A stretch of 64,000 nt of DNA from Gonatopus flavifemur (taxonomy: Eukaryota > Arthropoda > Insecta > Hymenoptera > Dryinidae). Location: positions 367,944 through 431,943 of the forward strand of contig JAFFJZ010000085.1 in NCBI GenBank assembly GCA_018340375.1, written 5' to 3'. Of the stretch, positions 55,470 to 64,000 are shown piece after piece. Positions within the stretch are counted from its first letter, which is position 1, and each line of letters begins with the position of its first letter. The position numbers and the translations under genes are program-made. The notes beneath the pieces were generated by a model. The model had not been told where the DNA came from. It did not search any database and saw nothing but the letters and a program-made list of their open reading frames with translations.

Positions 55470-58400
55470 AAGAGTCATTCCATGTCAGTTCATCCAGCGG
55501 TGACACCCACCATCCCGGATTTCCGTGAAATTGTTTTCATCGGATGTTATTACAATTCTATCGACAAATCCAAGACCATGTATTTTCAGATCCCATACTT
55601 TTCGAGTTATAAAATGATAAAGTTTCACAAAATTGCGTATCGAAGTTCCCTGATAGACCACGCGCCGCGTGACAAGAATCCCAATAACTTCTGATCCAAA
55701 TGGTATTTCATGCTCAAAATTATATGAGAGTCTCGTGGGGATATGTGGATTCTGAAAATACACGTTTCATCACGTTGGGTTCATTGTGAGGGGGTTCTCA
55801 ACGCAGACTCCATCAACTTTTGACCATCTCGACGGGTAATTATCAAATTCATATTTCGGGGTGAGGGAAAACAGCTACAGGGCTGTTGTTTTTTCAAATC
55901 AAAGCTGAAGATGTCCGCTTTGAGAATATGAAGGGAAAAATCTGGTTCTTTGATCGCCTCCATGGTTTTTTTAATTTTCTATCATTTTGCGTCATGGTTT
56001 ACGTTTCGATACGGTGCGATCACCTGTTCCTTATCCACGCACCTAAAAAATGATCGGATATTTCGAATATCAGCGTATACAAGTGTTATCAGAGAATTGG
56101 GACACAATTCCAAAATGGCGAATCCAAAAATGACGGAACAAACATAACAAAAAAAACTGATAAAGTGAGTTAAAAATTCGCACAATGTAGGGGATCGAAA
56201 TTGGATAATCCGTTCACGAGTTCTAAAGATTTGAATTCGGCTAACACAACTGGATGAATTTGAAGGAGTGACATGAATAATTTTTTCTATCAAATTTTAT
56301 TTGAATTGATTCAAAGGAGAAGAACATCACCAGTGTCTTGACTGGAAATGTGTAATGTGATATGGAAAATCAGATTCTGATTCACATTCGACGAAGTAAC
56401 GTGTTGGATATTTATTGGACGAAAAACAGACACAAATTTCGGATATTTTTACTTCATTCATTGAAATATATCAACATACGCGAATAGGCTCTACTTCTAT
56501 GAGGCTGCCTTCATCAAACAATAAGACCAAAACTGACATTAGGCTGTAATGCATATTTCAGAACCTTCAGTGTTCTGAGCTCACTTATTATAGCAATATC
56601 AAGTCAACAGAATAACAATAGGTCAAGAAGTAGGATTTCCAGTAATGGGATGCAAGACCAGTGTCTCTAAGAAACTGTCGATAACTGATTGACGATGTCG
56701 TGTTTTTCTCAGCATTTGATTGCGCTCAATATTAGTCCAATTGATCGTCTCCTTAGAAAAATAATACATTCTCCCGGATCCCTTGTAATTGGTGGGTTAA
56801 CACATGAAAAAATGTTGCATATAGGGATCCAACAAATGTCTCTTTTTGATGGCCATTGGGAAGATGGAGAAGGGCCGTATGGATGTAGAAATTCCACTTG
56901 AACATCACCTTCTTCTCCATTTTTAGATAAAACCAAACCAAAAAACCAATGATCATCATCAGTGCAAGCAATATAATTCTCATGTTCACATGTATACGCT
57001 AATATTCGAAATATCCGATCATTTTTGAGGTGCGTGGATAAGAAACAGGTGATCGCACCGTATCAAAACGTGAATCATGACGCAAAATGATGAAAAATTA
57101 AAAAAACCATGGAGGCGATCAAAAAACCAGATTTCATGTCCACGTGACAATTATATCGCTTGCACTTATGATGAACATCGGTTTTTTGGTTTGGTTTTAT
57201 CTAAAAATGAAGAGGAAGGTGATGTTCAAGTGAAATTTCTATATCCATACGGCCCTTTTCCATCTTTCCACTGGCCATCAAAAAAAGCCATTCGTTGGAT
57301 CCCTATGAGCAACATTTTTTCATGTGTTAACCCACCAATTACAAAGGGATCCGGGAGAATGTATCATTTTTCTAAGGAGACGAATAATTGGACTAATATT
57401 GAGAGCGATCAGATGCTAAAAGAAACACGACATCGTGCATCAGTTATCGACAGTTTCTTAGAGACACTAGTCCTGCATCCCATTATCGGAAATCCTACTT
57501 CTTGACCTATTGTTATTCTGTTGACTTGATATTGCTATAATGAGTGAGTTCAGAATACTGAAGGTTTTGGAATATGCATTACAGCCTAATGTCAGTTTTG
57601 GTCTCATTGTTTGATGAAGGCAGCCTCATAGAAGTAGAGCCTATTCGCGGATGTTGATATATTTCAATGAATGAAGTGAAAATATCTGAAATTTGTGTCA
57701 TTGTTTTTCGTCTAATAAATATCCAACACGTTACTTCGTCGAATGCGAATCAGAATCTGATTTTCCATATTACATTACACATTTCCAGTCAAGACACTGG
57801 TGATGTTCTTCTCCTTTGAATCAATTCAAATAAAATTTGATAGAAAAAATTATTCGATAGTATAAAATAGTCACTCAGCCTCCGGGCATATGATTGTGAC
57901 CGAGCCAGTAACTGATGCTTCACTATAAGAAATTATTCATGTCACTCCTTCAAATTCATCCAGTTGTGTTAGCCGAATTTAAATCTTTAGAACTCGTGAA
58001 CGGATTATCGAATTTCGATCCCCTACATTGTGCGAATTTTTTACTCACCTTATCAGTTTTTTTTGTTATGTTTGCTTCGTCATTTTTGGATTCGCCATTT
58101 TGAAATCGTGTTTCAATTCTCTGATAACACTTGTATGCGCTAATATTCGAAATATCCGATCATTTTTTAGGTGCGTGGATAAGGAACAGGTGATCGCACC
58201 GTATCGAAACGTAAACCATGACGCAAAATGATAGAAAATTAGAAAAACCATGGAGGCGATCAAAAAGCCAGATTTTTCTCTCCATATTCTCAAAGCGGGC
58301 ATCTTCAGCTTTGATTTGGAAAAACAACAGCCCTGTAGCTGTTTTCCCTCACCCCGGAATATGAATTTGAAAATTACCCGTCGAGATGGTCAAAAGTTGA

Positions 58401-58743
58401 TGGAGTCTGCGTTGAGAACCCCCTCACAATGAACCCAACGTGATGAAACGTGTATTTTCAGAATCCACAGATCCCCACGAGACTCTCATATAATTTTGAG
58501 CATAACATACCATTTGGATCAGGAGTTATTGGGATTCTTGTCACGCGGTGCGTGGTCTGTCAGGGAACTTCGATACGCAATTTTGTGAAACTTCATTATT
58601 TTATAACTCGAAAAGTATGAGATCTGAAAATACATGGTCTTGAATTTGTCGATAGAATTGTGATAACATTGGATGAGAAGAATTCCACGGAAATCCGGGA
58701 TGGTGGGTGTCATGGCTGGATGAACTGATATGGAATGACTCTT
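55470..58743. mobile_element. Giant inverted repeat (3.27 kb foldback element)
   Basis: The left arm 55470 to about 56995 and the right arm about 57136-58743 are near-perfect inverses. The termini are AAGAGTCATTCCATGTCAG and the inverse GAACTGATATGGAATGACTC. A 140-bp spacer at the axis is itself a third copy of a unit found in both arms (55950-56078 and 58141-58270). The right arm has about 70 extra bases near 57855-57925. It lies directly after the BEL LTR. No transposase was recognised. Confidence 0.85.
57077..57505 (+). CDS. Uncharacterised ORF inside the palindrome, Tudor/chromo-like domain
   Basis: 142 residues. After a basic start, the segment from YIACTYDEHRFFGLVL through EGDVQVKFLYPYGP, FHWPSKKAIRWIPMSNI and RMYHFSKE resembles the small beta-barrel (Tudor/agenet-like) module found at the C-terminus of some multicopy arthropod proteins. 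The same reading exists, broken, on the minus strand in the other arm (56709-56989), so it is part of the repeated unit. Function is not known. An encoded protein is possible but not shown. Confidence 0.4.
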   Translation: MTQNDEKLKKPWRRSKNQISCPRDNYIACTYDEHRFFGLVLSKNEEEGDVQVKFLYPYGPFPSFHWPSKKAIRWIPMSNIFSCVNPPITKGSGRMYHFSKETNNWTNIESDQMLKETRHRASVIDSFLETLVLHPIIGNPTS

Positions 58744-59015
58744 CACGTATTTTAGAACCTGATATCATACACAAGTCGGATTTACCAGCATCCATCTTGA
58801 AAATTGATGCCCTACGAGTCGAATGTAATATCACTACGGGTACGTATATGAATGAACGTCGAGTTCACACAGAACATGAATTTTTCCCAGCGGTTCCACC
58901 AGGATATAAGATTATAGAATGACCATCACAAGTCATTTACCAGGTGTGTAAGGATAAAACCGGAATTTTTGAACAGCAGGAACACGTTTATTGTAATGAT
59001 ATGATACAAAGTAAC

Positions 59016-60188
59016 TCATTCAAAGTATTGTCTGTCGCTATCTATACACTTTTCCCATCTTTCTGGCAATTTGTGGATTTCGCACCAAAAGAACTGTTCC
59101 TCTTTTGGGGCAAACCAGTCATTGAGCCATTTTCGCACATCTTCGTAAGAAGTAAACCGCTGCTCAGCAAGTGCGTGTCCCATCGATGCAAACAAGTAGT
59201 TATTGGATGGGGCAAGGTCTGGTGAGTAAGGCGCGGATGGGGGCCAAATTAACGAAAAACCAGATCAACGGAAAGTTGGTTGAAAAGAGAGATACGTCAC
59301 ACTCTCTCTTTCCAAACACTGATCTCGTTGATTTTTCTTTTCGTTGATTTGACCCTCATCCTGAGGCGCGTGCTGAAGAATCTCCCAACGGAACGACTCT
59401 ATCGTTTCCTGGACCTGTTTTGCTTAGTGTGCTGGTGCATTGTCATGCAGCAAAACCACCTTGTGTTGTCTTTGTTGGTATTCTGGTCGTTTTCCACGCG
59501 AAACTCGATCCAAATCGATCATTTGTTGTCGGTAGCGTTGAGTGTCGACAGTTTCCCCAGGTTTCAGCAGCTCGTAGTGGATTACGCCCTTCTGATCCCA
59601 CCAAACACATAGCATTGTCTTCCGTCCGTAGCGGTTTGGTCTTGCCGTCGATGTTGATGGTTCATCCGGAGTAACCCATGACTTTTGGCGCTTAGGATTC
59701 TCGAAATATATCCACTTTTCATCGCCAGTCACAATTTGATGGAGAAATGACTTTCTTTGGAACCTGGCGAGCAGCATTTCGCATGATGTTTCGCGGTTTT
59801 CCTGCTGTATTCCGTTGAGTTAATGTGCAACCCATTTCCCCACCTTTCGTATCTCTCCCATGGCTCTCAACCGGAGGGAGCAGGCTTCTCGGGTCCCCTT
59901 TAACTGATCCGCCACTTGTTGTTGTGTTTGAGCGTCGTCTTCGTCCGACAAGACTTGCAGGTCAGCGTCTTCGAACTTCTTCGTTGGTCTTCCTCGTTCT
60001 TCGTTCCTGACGTCAGAATCGCCACTTTTGAACCGTTTGAACCACTCGAAACACTGTGTTTTACCGAGAGCATGCTCACCAAACGCCTCAACAAGCATTC
60101 GATGCGATTCGGCTGCGGTTCCCTTCAGATGAAAACAGAAAAGTGGTGCTGTCCGCAAATCGTAATTTGTTGGCACAAAACTCAACAT
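59016..60188 (-). pseudogene. mariner transposase
   Basis: ATG at 60186-60188 gives MLSFVPTNYDLRTA, then GKTQCFEWFKRFKSGD and the helix-turn-helix region. The catalytic acids are in VTGDEKWIYF and LLHDNAPAH. The third, in the SPDLAPS segment near 59200, reads SNNYLF where SDYHLF is usual, so the last catalytic Asp is Asn. TAA codons interrupt the frame near 59820 and 59424, and a MITE is inserted at 59235-59361. The frame is otherwise constant. The protein would be a mauritiana-like DD34D transposase but is inactive here. Confidence 0.92.
59235..59361. mobile_element. 127-bp MITE, copy 2, inserted in the mariner
   Basis: GGATGGGGGCCAAATTAACG is mirrored by CGTTGATTTGACCCTCATCC. The flanks TAAGGCGC (59227-59234) and TGAGGCGC (59362-59369) form an 8-bp duplication with one mismatch, pointing to a hAT-type (or other 8-bp) transposase. 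It has the same length and layout as 15367-15493. Confidence 0.9.
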
Positions 60189-61005
60189 GTTTCCTCAGAT
60201 AAACTGATGCTACTGAATGAAACTCGCGTTATTGTGAGTTGGAAATCTTTGTCGGATATCGATACAATAACAAGACACCGCTGACGTGATGTGTCGGTAA
60301 CTGCATCGACATCTAGCGCCACCTATGGGCGAATTCCGGTTTCATACTCACACACCTGGTACTCACCAATCACGGTGCAGGCAATCCATCATTTCCAGTT
60401 GAGAATAGTCGATCAAGATGGGAATCCAATAAACTTTCGTGGGGAAATTGTAACCATAAGATTACATGTGGGATCAATGACATAGTGGGTATTGTTTCTC
60501 ATAAGAACATGAGTGAAAACTATAAAAGTGGACCAGTGTGCAGAGAAAAAATCAGTCGTCAAACGCATCTTAAGAAGTTAACATATAGGAACGTGAAATT
60601 TCTCAAAACTTTAGGCCTCCGGGTACGTGAATAAAGATTCATTCACTCATCAGCTACATCTCGATATGGATGAGATTATAATCATACAACGACCTGTCGT
60701 ATCTGACGATATCATTGCTCATTGTGAAACTCATGCACATCAACCATACGCATCTTCTACATTCAATAATAGAGATGAAATTCGAATTGCCGTTCAACAT
60801 CAAGATTTGTGCTTATTACCAAGTGAAAGTTCTTTGCACATTCAAGGCAGATTGACCGGATCTGATGGGATAACCATAACTGCTATCACGTCCTCAACCA
60901 ATATGGCTATTTGCCATTTATTCGAAGAAATACGTTATGAACTGAATGGCATTTAAATCGATCGTAATAAAAATGTTGGCCTCACAAGTATAATGAGAGG
61001 ATATA

Positions 61006-63036
61006 CAGGGTGGGGCATTTAAAGTGTCGCGGGCGTTTTTTCCAAAAATAAAGTGAGGTACGAGAAAATTTTTCGGACAAAAGTTGTAGGGTACCGAGGG
61101 GGACATCCGATGGTGGCCTTGGCTTTGACCTCAAATCTCATCTTCAAGGGCATTCTAAGATCAACTCTTGTTTTTTAAATAGCATCTCATATTTTTTACT
61201 GCAGATTTGGATTCTAGGTCAAAAACCAAGAAACTTTTGTCTGAACCATTTTCCTGGAATCCGCAAAAATGGCGCTCTAATCGATATTGTTCCATTTTGA
61301 ATCTGACATTCGAATAACTCGAAAACGGAGGGTCTTGCAAAAGAATGTTTCGTACAAAAGTTGTCAATACATAACACATCTCAATGGTCTACATTACCGC
61401 CATTCGGAGCTCACGCGATGTGAACAAACGACGGGGTTCAGTGAAAATTCACGATTTTGAAAGTCAGTTTGTCAGTTACATTTGATTATTACTTGGTTTA
61501 TGACAAATTGAAAATCATGGATATCCGATACACGGTTTCTGAAACGATCGATATGATCTACATTTACGGTGAAGTGCATAAGAACCCCAGACAAGCATAT
61601 GACTTGTATGCAGAACGATTTCCTGAAAGAACAACGCCATCCATTAGGTATTTTCAACGCATTACAAAATTCTTCTCAGAAACGGGAAGTTTTACAAGGG
61701 AAAAACGACATCGAATGAGAACTGTTAGCGGAGAAAATGCGGAAGTTAATGTACTAGCTGCAGTAGCCAATAATCCACACGTGAGCTCTCGTGAAATTGA
61801 ACTCCATTCGGGAATTTTTCGAAGAAGTGTTCTTTGAATACTGAAACGTCACAAATTCCATCCGTATCACATTTGTTTGCATCAAGACCTTCACGGTGAT
61901 GATTTCGAAAATCGTGTACAGTTTTGTCGATGGGGTCTAGCGCAAATGCACAATAACAACTTCATCAACATATTATTTTCTGATGAGTCGACGTTCACCA
62001 ATCATGGTCAAGTAAATCGACATAATATGCATTACTGGGCGACAGAAAATCCAAGATGGTTACGTCAAGTAGAGCATCAAAGGCAATGGGCTGTGAATGT
62101 TTGGTGTGGTATTTTTCGATCTCGAGTAATTGGACCGTACTTCATTGCAGATACGCTAAATGGAGAGAAGTACAGACATTTCTTAGATCAAGTACTTCCA
62201 ACATTACTTGAAGACGTACCTATTCAGGAACGATTGAATATGTGGTATCAACACGATGGTTGTCCATCCCATTATGCAGTCACAGCTCGAGAAATATTGG
62301 ACAGAGATTATCCTGGACGATGGATAGGACGTCGTGGACCAGTTCATTGGCCTGCCCGTTCACCGGATCTTACTTCTCCAGATTTTTTTTTATGGGGATA
62401 CATAAAAGATACAGTTTATCAACAAGCACCGACTACACCTGAGAATATGCGTCAACGAATCATCAATGCATGCGCGAGCATCAATGAAGATATTTTAGCA
62501 CGAGTTCAGCAATCTTTTGTAAAACGTTTTGAAATGTGTATTGAAGTCGAAGGCCATCATTTTGAGCATCTACTGCATTAAAATTATCCAAGTGATGTAG
62601 ACGATTGAAATGTGTTGTGTTTTGTCTGTTATACCCCATCACCTCCGTTTCAGTTCAAGGGGTCCCCCTTGGAATCAGAAAACTTTTGTCCGAAACATTC
62701 TCCTCCAAGACCCTTCGTTTTCGAGTTATTCTAATGTCAGATTCAGTATGGAACAATATCGATTAGAGCGCCATCTCTGCGGATTTCAGGAAAATGGTTC
62801 AGACAAAAGTTTCTTGGTTTTTGACCTAGAATCCAAATCTGCAGTAAAAAATATGAGATGCTATTTAAAAAACAAGAGTTGACCTCAGAATGCCCTTGAA
62901 GATGAGATTTGTGGTCAAAGCCAAGGCCACCATCGGATGTCCCCCTCGATACCCTACAATTTTTGTCCGAAAAATTTTCTCGTATCTCATTTTATTTTTG
63001 GAAAAACGCCCGCGACACTTTAAATGCCCCACCCTG
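61006..63036 (+). mobile_element. DD41D Tc1/mariner-type transposon, copy 2 (2031 bp)
   Basis: The ends are the same as copy 1 (38273-40303), flanked by TA (61004-61005, 63037-63038), and the length is identical to the base. The terminal inverted repeats run about 390 bp at the left and 440 bp at the right, where one arm has an extra segment of about 60 bp (near 62640-62690). It lies within the capsid-like gene. Confidence 0.95.
61457..62581 (+). pseudogene. DD41D transposase, copy 2
   Basis: Same protein as copy 1 with a few substitutions. The open frame from 61457 stops at TGA 61835-61837, where copy 1 has CGA (Arg), a CpG-type C-to-T change just after SGIFRRSVL. The frame then continues unbroken (LFSDESTFTNHG, YQHDGCPSH, RSPDLTSPDFFLWG) to TAA at 62579-62581. 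The Trp that is a stop in copy 1 is intact here. Neither copy alone makes a full enzyme. Confidence 0.92.
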
Positions 63037-63921
63037 TATATCTCAAATTCCAAATCAAAATCCTCTCTTGGAAAATGCTGGTTGGCTGCAGACTGAGGAT
63101 GCAACATTGACTCATAATGAAGGATATTTTGATGTATCCATACCATTGAATTTATTATTAGGATTTGCTGAAGATTATCGTCGAATTATTGTCAATGCTA
63201 AACATGAATTGATTCTGACAAAAGGAAATACCGATATTAATGCTATCTTCCAAACTCAAGATGAACAACTCAAGATTTCTCTGCAAAAAAAAGAATGGAT
63301 GTTGCCTTATATAAGACCTTTAGACGAATCGAAAATTGATTTATTAAATTATATCGCCAAAGATATTCCAATACCTATGAGTTCCCGTGCTTGGGAGTTA
63401 TACGAGTATCCATTGCTTCCAACAACCACGGAACACGTTTGGGCAGTCAAGACGTCAGCTCAACTTGAAAAACCTCGGCATATTATATTGGCATTTCAAA
63501 CTGGGAGGAAAAATATCGCAGGAAGAAACGCAAGTCACTTCGATCATCGCAAAATACGGGACGTCAACGTTTTTTTGAATTCTCAGAGTTATCCTGATGG
63601 GAATTTGAATCTTGATATTGCGCGCAATCAATTCTCCATACTTCACGACATGTATTCGAATTTCCAAACTTCATATTACGGAAAAGGAGCGGAACCTCTA
63701 TTGACGGAGACGAATTTTTCAAACATCGCCCCACTGATAGTTATCGATTGTCCTAAGCAAAATGAGTCCCTCAAATCTGGACCAGTTGATGTTCGAATTG
63801 AATTCGGATCAGATATCCCATTTCCAGCTGAAACTCCAGCATATTGTTTGATTCTACACGATCGCATAATCGAGTATAATCCAATCGGTGGAAGAGTCAG
63901 CAAATTGATATAAAAGAAAAC

Positions 63922-64000
63922 ATGTCTGTCCAATTTGATCCCATAACTATTGTTCATACAATGCATATCTGGCATTACGCATATAGAACTGCTCGACGAG
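63922..64000 (+). CDS. Start of a further ORF, cut by the window end
   Basis: ATG at 63922, nine bases after the capsid-like stop codon, opens a frame MSVQFDPITIVHTMHIWHY that runs to the window edge. The tight spacing fits a compact virus- or Polinton-like gene row. No identity can be given from 26 codons. Confidence 0.4.
   Translation, partial: MSVQFDPITIVHTMHIWHYAYRTARR

Larger units (their letters stand above)
58940..60359 (-). mobile_element. mariner element (1285 bp without its MITE insert)
   Basis: CCAGGTGTGTAAGGATAAAA (58940) and the inverse of CCAGGTGTGTGAGTATGAAA (ending 60359) are the terminal repeats, and TA flanks both sides (58938-58939, 60360-60361). Subtracting the 127-bp MITE and its 8-bp duplication leaves 1285 bp, the standard mariner length. 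The transposase is on the minus strand. Confidence 0.95.
58744..60481 (+). pseudogene. Small virus/Polinton-like structural protein candidate, split by a mariner
   Basis: Coding sense resumes right after the palindrome (RILEPDIIHKSD, then HTEHEFFPAVPPGYKIIE), meets an in-frame TGA near 58920, and is interrupted by a mariner at 58940-60359. It continues to a stop at about 60480 with IVDQDGNPINFRGEIVTIRL. I recognise this as a conserved insect protein type found next to the capsid-like protein that follows here. A single jelly-roll minor capsid role is inference. Its beginning is lost at the palindrome border. The mariner insertion itself does not disturb the frame. Confidence 0.45.
60666..63913 (+). 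pseudogene. Capsid-like (putative double jelly-roll) protein, split by a DD41D transposon
   Basis: The first part (60666-61003) starts MDEIIIIQRPVVSDDI and contains FNNRDEIRIAVQHQDL and LPSESSLHIQGRL. An in-frame TAA lies at 60954-60956. After the transposon (61006-63036) the frame resumes at about 63039 with GYFDVSIPLNLLLGFAEDY, ILAFQTGRKNIAG, and near the end FPAETPAYCLILHDRIIEY. About 405 residues without the insertion. I recognise the protein type as a capsid-like protein of Polinton/adintovirus-type or related insect elements. That is recognition and inference, not a search result. The transposon insertion keeps the frame, so the nonsense codon is the only visible defect apart from the insertion. 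Confidence 0.5.

Noticed and set aside
62909..63038. N-terminal 43 residues of the 334-residue open frame ending at 63913
   Set aside because: They are read from the right terminal repeat of the DD41D element. The capsid-like coding part begins only after 63038.

Overview
The window is eukaryotic and looks like insect genomic DNA: A+T-rich, intron-containing gene pieces with GT/AG borders, and a mix of elements typical of arthropods (Helitron, BEL/Pao LTR retrotransposon, Jockey/CR1-type LINE, mariner, DD41D Tc1/mariner, hAT-like MITEs, foldback elements, tRNA-derived SINE heads). The species cannot be fixed; a hymenopteran would fit but this is not proven. No intact conserved host gene, true tRNA or rRNA gene was seen. 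Nearly everything is a transposable element or a broken gene.

Layout. 1-8402: a decayed Helitron Rep/helicase gene split by a 3.74-kb element (1579-5322) with CACAGG termini and a TTA target duplication, which carries an uncharacterised, possibly DDE-type gene. 10165-14340: a nearly intact two-ORF LINE on the minus strand. 14340-16300: unassigned, with a cluster of five CACGTG E-boxes and a 127-bp MITE. 17900-41729 (minus): a broken THAP9/P-like gene. Its THAP and coiled-coil exons (40.6-41.7 kb) and DDE-region exon (17.9-19.8 kb) join in frame across a 20.8-kb intron filled with transposons. 20338-32634: a BEL/Pao element on the minus strand with both LTRs, tRNA-Tyr-type PBS, PPT and a 5-bp target duplication. 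A 4.05-kb hAT-like element sits in its 3' LTR and itself holds at least four smaller elements and a SINE head. 33816-35115: nested MITEs. 36521-40490: a probable composite element bounded by 14-bp inverted termini and inverted CATATATG arrays, containing a Pol III-type SINE head, a 96-bp MITE and a 2031-bp DD41D transposon. 44.5-50 kb: the most gene-like but unidentified part, with several small exon-like ORFs bordered by splice signals and a piggyBac-type Cys-rich remnant. 53098-55466: a Gag-like ORF joined to the 3' end of a second BEL element. 55470-58743: a giant inverted repeat. 58744-64000: a virus- or Polinton-like segment with two capsid-like genes and a following ORF start. One gene is interrupted by a 1285-bp mariner (holding a MITE) and the other by a second 2031-bp DD41D copy.

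Functionally, the window is a record of nested insertion. In several cases (TTA element in Helitron; mariner and DD41D in the capsid-like genes; hAT-like element in the BEL LTR) the target duplications and preserved reading frames give a clear order of events. Most coding sequences have in-frame stops, frameshifts or lost catalytic residues and are unlikely to make full-length protein. The main leads are the TTA element and its uncharacterised protein, the THAP9-like gene with its transposon-filled intron, the giant palindrome, the capsid-like pair, the CATATATG-bounded composite, and the small-exon cluster at 44.5-50 kb.
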